Below are positions 25,129 through 33,423 of a DNA stretch of 64,000 nucleotides, piece by piece. The translations under genes and the position numbers were made by a program. Under the pieces are notes generated by a model that saw nothing but the letters and a program-made list of their open reading frames with translations, ran no database searches and was not told the DNA's origin. Numbering within the stretch: position 1 is the first letter of the stretch; each line of letters opens with the position of its first letter. Location: assembly GCA_021568835.1 (NCBI GenBank), contig JAKGSH010000010.1:2790001-2854000 (forward strand), in the 5' to 3' direction. Origin of the DNA: Streptomyces sp. Tue 6430 (GTDB lineage: Bacteria; Actinomycetota; Actinomycetes; Streptomycetales; Streptomycetaceae).

Positions 25129-25311
25129 GTGCCCGCCCTCATCCTCGTCTCCGCCGTCCTCGAACAGGCCGTCCAGTGGAGGTACGGCACCGCCGGGACC
25201 GTCGGCCTGCTCCTGCTCACCGTCGGCATCCGGTCCGGACGGCCGGCGCTCAGCTCCGCGGGCGCCGTGATCCTCGCCCTCCTGGTCACCGGGCCCGCCG
25301 TCAGCTCGTGA
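25129..25311 (+). CDS. 60-residue membrane protein paired with devA (unit 2)
   Basis: Sixty residues, again with two hydrophobic segments (about 23-35 and 41-56) around a short basic loop (GIRSGRP), like the protein at 23162. GTG 25129 has GAAGGGAGGA upstream. It is divergent from devA and its 3' end overlaps that of devE by 11 bp. The repeated context (GntR gene on one side, convergent overlap on the other) supports it as a true gene and a paralogue of unit 1. Function unknown; a membrane partner or effector of the regulators is one possibility. Confidence 0.75.
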   Translation: MPALILVSAVLEQAVQWRYGTAGTVGLLLLTVGIRSGRPALSSAGAVILALLVTGPAVSS

Positions 25312-26218
25312 GCACCAGCTCCGAACTGATCGTCTCCCACAGGGCGTCGAACCACAGCATCGACTGTTCCACGAACGTCGTGTCCCGCGCTCCGGCGCCC
25401 TGCGCGAAGGCGAACAGAACCGAGCGCGTGCCCTCGGCGTCGTACATCTCCAGTCGCTCGTGGTCGATCTGCTGCTCGTGCCGCTCGACCGTGTAGTAGG
25501 CGAACAGCGCTTCCGTCCCGTTGAGGAGGTACAGCTTGACCGGCGGGGTGAAGGGCAGCGCGCGGAAGCTGACCCGGACGTCGATGCCGTGGGTGGCGCG
25601 CAGCGTCAGCAGGTTGTGCCGCAGCACCTGGCCCTGGGCGTTGCGGTGGGCGAGCCAGTGCCGTTGCAGCCGGCCGGTCGCCGCGCCGTCCACCGCCGCC
25701 GGGAAGGCCAGGTCGATGTTCCGCGACGGCAGCAGGACCCGGACGTCGATCTTGGCCGGTTTCAGCTCCCCCGCGTGGATCCGGCGCAGCGGTTCGCCGA
25801 TCGCCAGCGTGAGCGACACGGCGGTCAGGCACAGGGCGTCGATCTCCACGTGCGGGGCGGCGAAGGCCTCCGCGATGCGCGGGGTCAGCGCCACCATCGT
25901 GGGCTGCGGCGAGGCTCCGGGGCCGGTCGGGAGGGAGCCGGCGCCCGGATCGGGGGCGACCGTCGCCGGCGCGCCCTTGGAGACGTTGGTGAGCAGGCGC
26001 TCCGACTGGAGGATGCGCAGGGCCTGGCGGACGGCTCCGCGCTCGATGCCGAACTCGTCCGCGAGCCGCGCCTGGGTGGGCATGCGCTCACCCGGCCGCA
26101 GCACCCCGGTCCTGATCCGGGTGCGCAGCTCGTCGGCCACGTCACGGGGGGACGGCTGCGGTCGCGGCGACCGCTCCGGTCTCTTCCGCCCCTTGACGGA
26201 GGCATGTTCCGGCTCCAC
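25301..26218 (-). CDS. devE: DevE, GntR-type paralogue of DevA
   Basis: About 305 residues from the GTG at 26218. The winged helix (MPTQARLADEFGIERGAVRQALRILQSERLL) and the C-terminal domain (VRVLLPSRNIDLAFPA, FRALPFTPPVKLYLLNGTEALFAYYTV, FVEQSMLWFDALWETI) are close to DevA. In S. coelicolor devE (SCO4188) is known as a devA duplicate with its own developmental role. No Shine-Dalgarno precedes the GTG, but TACTGT lies six bases upstream, so a leaderless transcript is plausible. A longer start at TTG 26233 is less likely. It has a long, repeat-rich upstream region. Confidence 0.85.
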   Translation of the reverse strand: MEPEHASVKGRKRPERSPRPQPSPRDVADELRTRIRTGVLRPGERMPTQARLADEFGIERGAVRQALRILQSERLLTNVSKGAPATVAPDPGAGSLPTGPGASPQPTMVALTPRIAEAFAAPHVEIDALCLTAVSLTLAIGEPLRRIHAGELKPAKIDVRVLLPSRNIDLAFPAAVDGAATGRLQRHWLAHRNAQGQVLRHNLLTLRATHGIDVRVSFRALPFTPPVKLYLLNGTEALFAYYTVERHEQQIDHERLEMYDAEGTRSVLFAFAQGAGARDTTFVEQSMLWFDALWETISSELVLTS

Positions 26219-26233
26219 GGCCAAACAGTACAA

Positions 26234-26553
26234 CTTCCCGCCATCTTCCGGCAGTTCACGGAGAGATGGTTATAGGCCGCTTCCAATCGGACATAAGAAC
26301 AGTGAAGTTGGCTGCCAACTTCGACAACGTGGTCAAACTTCCAGACGGTTGGCCAGTCGGGCTCCCTTCCGGAGGGGAGCCGGGAGCCCGGACGGCCGGC
26401 ACCGACGCACAGTCACAACTTCACAGCGCCGCACAGCCACAACTTCACACAGCCACAACTTCACAGGGCACCAGCGCACAGCCACAACTGAACAGCTACG
26501 GATGCAGGACCCGCAGGGACGGCCGGCCGCACGGTCGTGGCAGGGAGGAGACT
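26234..26553. promoter_or_regulatory. Repeat-rich regulatory region upstream of devE
   Basis: 320 bp without a gene, AT-richer than its surroundings. It contains the palindrome AAGTTGGCTGCCAACTT (26305-26321), an extra CAACGT/CAAACTT pair (26326-26341), and four 20-bp direct repeats (26407-26495). Near 26240-26270 is a block (AACTGCCG, 18 bp, TACTGT) matching the devA upstream sequence. Confidence 0.65.
26407..26495. repeat. Four 20-bp direct repeats, core CACAGCCACAACTTCACAG
   Basis: Copies at 26407-26426, 26431-26450, 26447-26466 and 26476-26495. The third overlaps the second by four bases and the fourth has CAACTGAACAG in place of CAACTTCACAG. All contain the half-site CAACTT or CAACTG that also makes up the palindromes at 25044 and 26305. 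Confidence 0.85.
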
Positions 26554-27810
26554 TCAGAACATGTCCGGGCACCAAGGGCGCCCGGGCGTACGCAGCAGGG
26601 CGTCGGCCTCCAGGGCGGCGCCCGCTCGTTCTTCTCCGAGCCGTCCCAGCGCCGCCAGCCGCGGCGCCGACTCGTCACCCAGCCACAGCGAGGCCAGCAC
26701 GGCCACGTCCAGGGTGAGGTCGGCGCCGCGGCCGGTCGGCGTGCACGACGCCCCGTCGGGGCCGGCCTCCAGCAGGAAACGGCCCCCGGTGAACCCGGCC
26801 CGGTCGGTCACCTCCAGCACCAACGAGCCCGACCCGCCGTACGTGCGCGCCTCCAGGGCCCGTACGACGTCCAGGATCCGCACCCACAGCCAGTCCGCCT
26901 GCGTGGTGACGCGCGCGGCCCGCGGGTCCGGCAGGAAGTGCGGGAGGAGGTCGTCGGGAGCGCGGGGGCCCGACTTGACCCGCACCACCCAGTCGATCGA
27001 GCAGAGGTAGTGCCACAGGGCGCGCTCGGCAGCCGGGGTCGTGGCGATCAGCCACTCCACCGTCGCCGTGTTCAGCGGCTGCTTGGCGTCGCCCCAGTGG
27101 TCGTCCGCCTTGTAGGAGACCAGCCCCTGCACCTCGCCGTCGGCCGAGCGGTAGGCGGCGTAGAACGGCTCGCTCCACTCGCCGAACCCGCGCAGCACAC
27201 CGGTGTCCACGTCCCACCACACGTCGGTGCGGCTGACCGCGCCGGGGGTGCCGCGGCGCAGCCGCCCGTGCAGTTCGGGGCCGATCTTGCGGACCTCCTC
27301 CGGGCCGACGAGGTCGATGCGGCCGCCGTCCCCGGGGCCCGACCCGTGCGGGTCGAGGCCGGTGCGCGGCACGTCGACCGTCCACTCGGCGGCGCTGGTG
27401 GCCGGGCCGAAGCCGTAGCGGCCGTAGATGCGGTACTCGGCGGCGATGAGGGTGGCGACGACGTCGCCGCGGTCCTTCGCGGCGGTCAGGTCCTCGGCCA
27501 TCAGGCGGGTGAGGATGCCGCGGCGGCGGTGGGTGGGCAGGACCGCGACGTTGGAGATGGCGTCGGCGGGGACCGTGGCGCCACCGACCGCCGTCAGCTC
27601 CTGGGGGAAGGACCGGAAGGTGGCCACGCACGCGCCCGCGTCGAAGGCGCCGTAGGTGCGGGAGCCGACGTGCGCGGTGCGGCGGGCGGCGACGTCGGCC
27701 TCGGTGACGGTGGGGGCGCGCAGGAAGCCGGTCTTCGCGGTGCGCATCCAGGCGGGGAGTTCGGCGTCGGTGATCGGGCGTACGTCTATGTCGGCGGGGG
27801 TGGTGGTCAT
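26554..27810 (-). CDS. Eis-like GNAT acetyltransferase
   Basis: Protein of 418 residues related to the Eis (enhanced intracellular survival) family. The N-terminal GNAT domain has the acetyl-CoA motif SNVAVLPTHRRRGILTRLM and the catalytic region YRIYGRYGFGPAT. A second GNAT-like domain and a C-terminal SCP2-like domain follow. The protein ends in F, as in Eis proteins, where the C-terminal carboxylate acts as general base. Known members acetylate amines of aminoglycosides, peptides or polyamines; the substrate here is open. ATG 27810 fits the family N-terminus (PADIDVRPITDAELPAW). Confidence 0.88.
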   Translation of the reverse strand: MTTTPADIDVRPITDAELPAWMRTAKTGFLRAPTVTEADVAARRTAHVGSRTYGAFDAGACVATFRSFPQELTAVGGATVPADAISNVAVLPTHRRRGILTRLMAEDLTAAKDRGDVVATLIAAEYRIYGRYGFGPATSAAEWTVDVPRTGLDPHGSGPGDGGRIDLVGPEEVRKIGPELHGRLRRGTPGAVSRTDVWWDVDTGVLRGFGEWSEPFYAAYRSADGEVQGLVSYKADDHWGDAKQPLNTATVEWLIATTPAAERALWHYLCSIDWVVRVKSGPRAPDDLLPHFLPDPRAARVTTQADWLWVRILDVVRALEARTYGGSGSLVLEVTDRAGFTGGRFLLEAGPDGASCTPTGRGADLTLDVAVLASLWLGDESAPRLAALGRLGEERAGAALEADALLRTPGRPWCPDMF

Positions 27811-27930
27811 GGGGTCACGGTAGGCGGGGAGGGGGCGGCGCGGCGGGGAATTTTTCCGCCCCCGCCGCGCCGTCCCCTGCCCAGCCTGCCCCGCCTGCCC
27901 CGCGCCGTCCCACCCCCGTCGCCGGCGGGC

Positions 27931-28509
27931 TCACACCAGGAGGTCGTCCACCTGGGCCTCGCCGTCCCGGTAGCGGCGGGTGATCTCCTCGCCGCACCCG
28001 TCGGCCGTGCGCTGGAGGTGCTGGCGGCGGCGGGAGACGTACTGCTCGTAGCCGGTGAGGCGGGCCATCGCCTCGTGGAGTTCGGGGTCGGTGCGGGCGC
28101 CGAGGTCGGAGAGTTCGACCTCGGAGAGCATCTCCGACGCCAGGCGCCGGTACTCCTCGCCCTGCGGGGTGCCGAGCGTGACGTGCCGGGCGGAGGAGCG
28201 GTGCCGGGCCGGGGCGTCGGTGAGGATCTCCGGGAGCCGGTCCACGACGGACGCCGCTCCGGCGGGGGAACGCCGGGCGAGTTCCGCGCCGAGGATGTCG
28301 ATACGGCCCTGCAGCAGCCGTCGTACGTAGCTGAGGTCGGCCTCGTCGCGCTGGGCGTCCCGGCGCAGGGTGCGCAGCTCGGGCAGGCTCAGCCGGGCCA
28401 GCTCGTGCGGGGGCGGTTCCGCCGGCGGCGGGCAGGGCGGACTGCCCCTGCGCTGCGCGGGCGGACGCTGGGTGGTCAGGCCCAGCCGCCCGGTGCTCGG
28501 TGTGCTCAT
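27931..28509 (-). CDS. rsiG: RsiG, c-di-GMP-dependent anti-sigma factor for WhiG
   Basis: Protein of 192 residues that fits RsiG, which in Streptomyces binds c-di-GMP and then holds the sporulation sigma factor WhiG inactive. Two copies of the ligand motif E(X)3S(X)2R(X)3Q(X)3D are present, one per coiled-coil helix: DEADLSYVRRLLQGRID (about residues 56-72) and YEQYVSRRRQHLQRTAD (about 153-169). All five key residues are intact in both. The middle section (ARHVTLGTPQGEEYRRLASEMLSEVELSDLGARTDPEL) is the connecting region. ATG 28509 is the best start. It adds a second developmental regulator beside the dev locus. Confidence 0.92.
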   Translation of the reverse strand: MSTPSTGRLGLTTQRPPAQRRGSPPCPPPAEPPPHELARLSLPELRTLRRDAQRDEADLSYVRRLLQGRIDILGAELARRSPAGAASVVDRLPEILTDAPARHRSSARHVTLGTPQGEEYRRLASEMLSEVELSDLGARTDPELHEAMARLTGYEQYVSRRRQHLQRTADGCGEEITRRYRDGEAQVDDLLV

Positions 28510-28666
28510 GTGCTCTACCCGTCCCTCGACCGGCGTGTGGGAAGCATCGTGCCACTCCGCGTGGTCCTCCGGTGACCGAGTGCCCCCGAACGGCCCAGAC
28601 GGCGGCCTCGGGATCGGGGAAGAAGCCCCCGCGGAGGCCCGCCGGCCGCACGGCATGATGGGGCGC

Positions 28667-29092
<426 letters not shown>

Positions 29093-29217
29093 GGGAGGCG
29101 GTCCGGGCCGGGACGGTCCGGGCCGAGGGGGCCCGGGCGCCGGGGCGGCCTCGGGGGCGGGGCGGCTCTCAGGGGCGGGTCGGCTCGGGGCGGGGCGGCT
29201 CGGGGGCGGGGCGCCCC
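29093..29217. repeat. Low-complexity GGGGCGGCTCG repeats between dtd and ygfZ-like gene
   Basis: Convergent gap filled with short GC repeats (GGGCGGGGCGGCTC units around 29155-29215). No clear hairpin terminator. Confidence 0.5.
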
Positions 29218-30183
29218 TCAGGGCTCGACCACGACCTCCTGTGCGGCCGCCGTGGTGTCGGCGAGCAGCGGCGCGTCCAGGGGGACGTTCCGCTTGACCA
29301 GGGCCAGCGCCACCGGGCCCAGCTCGTGGTGGCGCACCGAGGTGGTGACGAAGCCGATCCTGCGGGCGTCGGGGCCCTCGTCGGCGCGGCGCAGTTCGGT
29401 CCCGGCGGGCGGCAGGTGCACGTCGCTGCCGTCGAGGTGCAGGAAGACCAGCCGGCGCGGCGGCTTGCCCAGGTTCTGCACGCGGGCGACGGTCTCCTGG
29501 CCGCGGTAGCAGCCCTTCTGGAGGTGCACGGCGGTGCCGATCCAGCCCAGCTCGTGCGGGATGGTGCGGTGGTCGGTCTCGAAGCCGAGGCGCGGCCGGT
29601 GCTGCTCCACGCGCAGGGCCTCGTGGGCGAGGATCCCGGCGGCGGGGCCGGCCTTCGCGGCGTACGACTCGAGCTCCGCGCGCGGCAGGAACAGATCACG
29701 GCCGTACGCCGTCTCGCGGACGACGACGCCCTCGGGGACCTCGGCTATGGAACCGGCGGGCAGGTGCACGACCGCGATGTCGGCCGTGCGGTCGGCCACC
29801 TCCACCCGGTAGAAGAACTTCATCGACTCCAGGTACGCGATCAGCGCGTCCTGGGTGCCGGGCTCGACGTGGGCCCAGACGGTGCTGCCGTCGTCCACCA
29901 GGTAGAGGGCGTGTTCGATGTGGCCGTTCGCGGAGAGGATCAGCGCCTCGGTGGCGCGGCCGGCGGGCAGGTCGCTGACGTGCTGGGTGAGCAGGAGGTG
30001 CAGCCAGCTCAGCCGGTCGTCGCCGGAGACGGTGACGACCCCGCGGTGCGAGAGGTCGACGAAGCCGGCGCCCCCGGCGAGGGCGCGCTGCTCGCGGAAC
30101 AGGTCGCCGTAGTGGGCGGCGACGCCTTCGTCCACGCCTTCGGCGGGGACGGCGCCGGGCAGGGACAGCAGAGGGCTCTTCAT
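29218..30183 (-). CDS. Folate-binding YgfZ/GcvT-like protein
   Basis: Protein of 321 residues of the COG0354 (YgfZ) family, which uses tetrahydrofolate in repair or assembly of some iron-sulfur enzymes. The signature K-G-C-Y-x-G-Q-E is present as LQKGCYRGQETVARVQNLG around residue 222. The GcvT-like N-terminal fold (FVDLSHRGVVTVSGDDRLSWLHLLLTQHV) is intact. The ATG is 10 bp after the nur stop, so nur and this gene are probably one operon, suggesting a metal or Fe-S link. Confidence 0.92.
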   Translation of the reverse strand: MKSPLLSLPGAVPAEGVDEGVAAHYGDLFREQRALAGGAGFVDLSHRGVVTVSGDDRLSWLHLLLTQHVSDLPAGRATEALILSANGHIEHALYLVDDGSTVWAHVEPGTQDALIAYLESMKFFYRVEVADRTADIAVVHLPAGSIAEVPEGVVVRETAYGRDLFLPRAELESYAAKAGPAAGILAHEALRVEQHRPRLGFETDHRTIPHELGWIGTAVHLQKGCYRGQETVARVQNLGKPPRRLVFLHLDGSDVHLPPAGTELRRADEGPDARRIGFVTTSVRHHELGPVALALVKRNVPLDAPLLADTTAAAQEVVVEP

Positions 30184-30193
30184 GGACGCAAGC

Positions 30194-30655
30194 CTACGAC
30201 CCGGTAGGGGAACTCTCTCCGGTCGCGTCCCCGGCGGCACCGGCCGCGCAGTCCTTGCAGCGGCCGAAGATCGCGAAGTGCTTCAGGTCGGTGTCGAAGC
30301 CGAAGGTCGCGCGGAGCTTGGCCGTGAACTCGGCGGCCACGTCGACGTCCGCCTCGATCACGTCGCCGCAGTCGCGGCAGACCAGGTGGATGTGGTGGTG
30401 CCGGTCGGCGAGGTGGTACGTCGGCGCCCCGTGCCCGAGGTGGGCGTGGCTGACCAGCCCCAGCTCCTCCAGCAGCTCGAGCGTGCGGTAGACGGTGGAA
30501 ATGTTGACCCCCGACGCCGTCCTCCTCACTTCCACGAGGATGTCGTCGGGGGTCGCGTGCTCCAGGGTGTCCACGGCTTCGAGGACGAGTTGCCGCTGCG
30601 GGGTCAGCCGGTAGCCGCGCTGCCGCAGATCGCTCTTCCAGTCGGTGCTCACCAC
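30194..30655 (-). CDS. nur: Nur, nickel-responsive Fur-family regulator
   Basis: Protein of 153 residues almost identical, as I recall it, to the S. coelicolor Nur, which represses nickel transport and the Fe-SOD gene when nickel is present. The N-terminal winged helix starts WKSDLRQRGYRLTPQRQLVLEAV. The nickel-site residues H33, H86, H88 and H90 (DRHHHIH) are all present, and cysteine pairs C93/C96 and the C-terminal CKDC lie in the dimerisation domain. The start is GTG 30655. The gene is followed by the YgfZ-like gene after 10 bp. Confidence 0.93.
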   Translation of the reverse strand: MVSTDWKSDLRQRGYRLTPQRQLVLEAVDTLEHATPDDILVEVRRTASGVNISTVYRTLELLEELGLVSHAHLGHGAPTYHLADRHHHIHLVCRDCGDVIEADVDVAAEFTAKLRATFGFDTDLKHFAIFGRCKDCAAGAAGDATGESSPTGS

Positions 30656-30733
30656 ACAGCAGAGTCTAGGACTCTTTCGGTGAAGTCCGGCTGTGGAGAA
30701 GGCCTGCCGGACGCGCGCGTGCGCGAGGAGGGC

Positions 30734-31308
30734 CTACTTGAAGAAGGCGATGCCGTCGTCCGGCATGTCGTCCGGGAGGGCCTTCGCCCAGCGTTCGACC
30801 TCTTCCGGGGTGACGACCTTCTTCAGGTGGGCCGACATGTAGGGGCGCAGCTCGACCTCGGGGGTCTGCTTCTCGCCGACCCACATCAGGTCGCTCTTGA
30901 CGTAGCCGTAGAGCCGCTTGCCGCCCGTGTAGGGGCCGGAGGCGGCCGTGCGGGCCACCGCGTCCGTGACCAGGTCGATCTGGGGCTTCTTGTCGGCCAT
31001 CTCGCCGTACCAGACCTCGACGACGCCGTCGTCGCGGACCATCGTCACCTCGACCTTGCGGTCGGCGTCGATCCGCCAGAAGCCGGACTCGGTCTCCAGG
31101 GCGCGGACCTTGTTGCCGTCCTGGTCCAGGACCCAGGTGCGGGAGTGGTACTCCAGGAAGTCCCGGCCGTCGTGCGTGAAGGTGGCCTCCTGCCCGAAGT
31201 TGCACTTCTCGGCGCCGGGGAAGTCGTGCACGCCCGCGCCCGCCCAGGTGCCCAGCAGGAAGGCGAGGGGACGAGGTCCTTGTGGAGGTCGGACGGGATC
31301 TCGATCAT
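30734..31308 (-). CDS. FABP-like/nitrobindin heme-binding protein, frameshift near 31268
   Basis: Beta-barrel protein of about 191 residues after correction, family THAP4/nitrobindin (formerly DUF1794). The N-terminus MIEIPSDLHKDLVP is in one frame. The barrel start LLGTWAGAGV (G-x-W-x-G-x-G motif) and the rest (FTHDGRDFLEYHSRTWVLDQDG, FWRIDADRKVEVTMVRDDGVVEVWYG) continue in the next, as if one C were lost from CCCCC. Family members bind b-type heme and act on peroxynitrite or nitric oxide. It is upstream of nur on the same strand and 23 bp after a small membrane peptide gene. Confidence 0.85.
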
Positions 31309-31331
31309 CGGTGGTACTTCCTAGACGTGGG

Positions 31332-31430
31332 TCAGCGCTGGCCCTGGTACAGCTTCTTCACGGTCAGCCCGGCGAAGGCGAGGACGCCGACGCAGACCAG
31401 GACCAGCAGGGCTTCGAAGAAGATCTCCAC
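31332..31430 (-). CDS. 32-residue single-pass membrane peptide
   Basis: Short gene of 33 codons starting at GTG 31430, with GAGGAG seven bases upstream. The product is MEIFFEALLVLVCVGVLAFA followed by GLTVKKLYQGQR: one hydrophobic helix and a basic C-terminal tail. It lies directly upstream of the nitrobindin-like gene (23-bp gap), so it is probably in the same transcript. I recall short annotated Streptomyces proteins of this type but no function. Confidence 0.7.
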   Translation of the reverse strand: MEIFFEALLVLVCVGVLAFAGLTVKKLYQGQR

Positions 31431-31535
31431 GGGGTGCTCCTCGGATGAGCGTGCTTCGGGTTACGTACTACAGGGCCGGGCCCCAGCTTACGCGGCCGGG
31501 GTCCGGCCCTCCCTGCGAGGTGGCCCTCGCCGGCG

Positions 31536-32446
31536 TCACCCCAGCAACTGGCTCTGCAGCGTCACCGTCTGCTGGAAGGGGACGGCCGCGGCGGTGCCCT
31601 TGCGGGACTGCACGACCAGGGCGTAGACGTCACCGGCGGCGATGTGGGCGAACCGCACCTGTTCCGGTCCGTACGGCTCGGCCTCGGTGTAGGGGATGCT
31701 CTGCACCTCCGACACCGCGGCGCGCTCCGGAAAGCCCTCGTCGTACTCGGCCTCGGCGGCGCCCCGCACCTGGTGGACGGGGGCGCGAAGGCGACGGCCT
31801 CGCTCGCCACCAGTTGGTCCACGACGGCCGCCGTGTCGAACTGGAGGAGGTAGACGCGGGTCCGGGTGCCGTCCGGGGTCGTCCAGCCGCGGGCGGCGAT
31901 GTGCCGCAGCCCGTGGTCGACGAGCTTCTGGCCCAGCTCCTCGCGGTGCTCCTCCTGCTCGTACTCCGCGAGGTAGTCCTTCGTCGCCAGCCAGCCGTCC
32001 GAGCCGCGCAGCGCCTTGTCCTCCGTGGCGCCCTGCGGGCGGGCAGGAGAAGGGCACGCAGGTCGGCGTGGTGGGTGCCGGCCGGGTTCGTCTCGGCGAA
32101 GGGCCCGGGACTGCCCGAGGGCAGCGGCGGCTTGCTGAGCGTCGGGTACGCCCACCGCCCGTCCGACTCGGTCGCCAGTCCCGGCACGTCCGTGCGCTCC
32201 ATCGCGGCGATGCCGTACGCCGATCCGGCACCGACCGCCGCGAAGACGACGACGGCGGCGGTCCACCGCAGCACGGCCCGCAGGACCCGGCGGTCCTTGG
32301 GGCCGAAGTGGTGCCGGGAGCAGGGACGGGACCGGGACGGAGGTGGGATCGGGGACGGAGCTGGGATCCGGGGTGGGGGTGGGGCCGGGGGATTCGGTGA
32401 CGTCCACGGCTTCTGTCGCCTCCGTGAGTTGCCGCTGCTCGGTCAT
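31536..32446 (-). CDS. Membrane-anchored protein of unknown function, third gene of operon, three frameshifts
   Basis: About 303 residues after correction: a Pro/Thr/Ser-rich cytoplasmic N-terminus, one membrane segment (WTAAVVVFAAVGAGSAYGIAA) and an extracellular domain ending SRKGTAAAVPFQQTVTLQSQLLG. Frames change near 32310, 32040 and 31785. The last two fit single-base loss in C runs, while the first fits loss of two bases or gain of one. The start ATG overlaps the stop of the upstream gene as ATGA. The first gene of the operon has a similar layout (short tail, one helix, outer domain about 200 residues). Family not recognised. Confidence 0.65.
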
Positions 32447-33423
32447 ACCGCCTCCCCGGGCTTCGCCACGCGGTCGAGCTGCGCGCGCAGAAACGCCGCC
32501 ACGTCCTTGGTGTCGATCGGCTCCACTCCCTGCGCCGTGGCGCTGACCAGGACGTTCCCGACGTAGGCGGAGCAGTACATCGCGCTGAGGCCGCTGTCGT
32601 CGTCCTTGGGCGGGAGGAAGCACTTGGCGTTCTTGTAGCCCTTGATCTCGGGGCCCTTGCGGAAGACGTCCAGGGCGTCCAGGAAGTCGCTCTGGAACGT
32701 GGCGATCTCGCGGACCGCCGCCTTGCTGTCCAGCTGGGAGAGCACGACGCTCACCGAGTAGACGTCCTCGTTGGAGGAGTAGGTGTCGGCCGGGCGGTTG
32801 TAGTAACTGCGCATCGCCATGCCCTGGATGCGCTGCTTGTCGATCTGCTTCTCCAGCCGCAGGCGCTGGGACCGGGGCAGGTCGCTCAGCGACTTCTTGC
32901 GCAGGGCCGTGGCCTGCGCTCCGCTGAGCTGGACGTCGGAGCCGAACTCATCGAGGTCGGGCCCTCGTGTCCAGCCTTCGGTGCCCCCGTACGGCAGGAG
33001 CATCCCGGCGAGGCCCTGTCCGCGGGCCGCCTCCGGCTCGTCCGCCGTGACCGCGGGGAACTTCCAGCCGGGCGCGCCCGCGTCCCGGTCGGCGTCCCGC
33101 ACGATCACGACCGTGGTGCCGACGCCGGCGACGACGGCCCCGGCGAGCAGCAGGGCCCCGGCGGCCAGGGCGACGCGCCGCCCGTTCGGGCGCCGCCCGG
33201 CGGGAGCGGACGCCCCGGGGTCGGGGGAGGCGGGGGTCTCAGGGGACGCGGGAGTCTCGGGGGACGCCGAGGTCTCGGAAGACACGGGGGTCTCCGGGGA
33301 CGCCGGGGTCTCGGAGGACGCCGAGGTCTCCGTGGACGCCGAGGTCTCCGTGGACGCCGCGGTCTCCGTGGACGCCGCGGTCGTCACGGGCGGCTCCGTC
33401 GGAGGGTTTTCCTGCTCGCTCAC
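32443..33423 (-). CDS. Membrane-anchored protein with ASxET repeats, second gene of operon
   Basis: 326 residues. The N-terminal 75 residues include about ten imperfect six-residue repeats of the type ASTET/ASPET, followed by Pro-rich sequence, one membrane segment (VALAAGALLLAGAVVAGVGTTVVIV) and an outer domain of about 200 residues with two cysteines (KCFLPP and YCSAY) that may pair. The start GTG overlaps the upstream stop as GTGA and the downstream gene starts as ATGA, so all three genes are translationally coupled. No function recognised. Intact in one frame. Confidence 0.75.
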   Translation of the reverse strand: MSEQENPPTEPPVTTAASTETAASTETSASTETSASSETPASPETPVSSETSASPETPASPETPASPDPGASAPAGRRPNGRRVALAAGALLLAGAVVAGVGTTVVIVRDADRDAGAPGWKFPAVTADEPEAARGQGLAGMLLPYGGTEGWTRGPDLDEFGSDVQLSGAQATALRKKSLSDLPRSQRLRLEKQIDKQRIQGMAMRSYYNRPADTYSSNEDVYSVSVVLSQLDSKAAVREIATFQSDFLDALDVFRKGPEIKGYKNAKCFLPPKDDDSGLSAMYCSAYVGNVLVSATAQGVEPIDTKDVAAFLRAQLDRVAKPGEAV

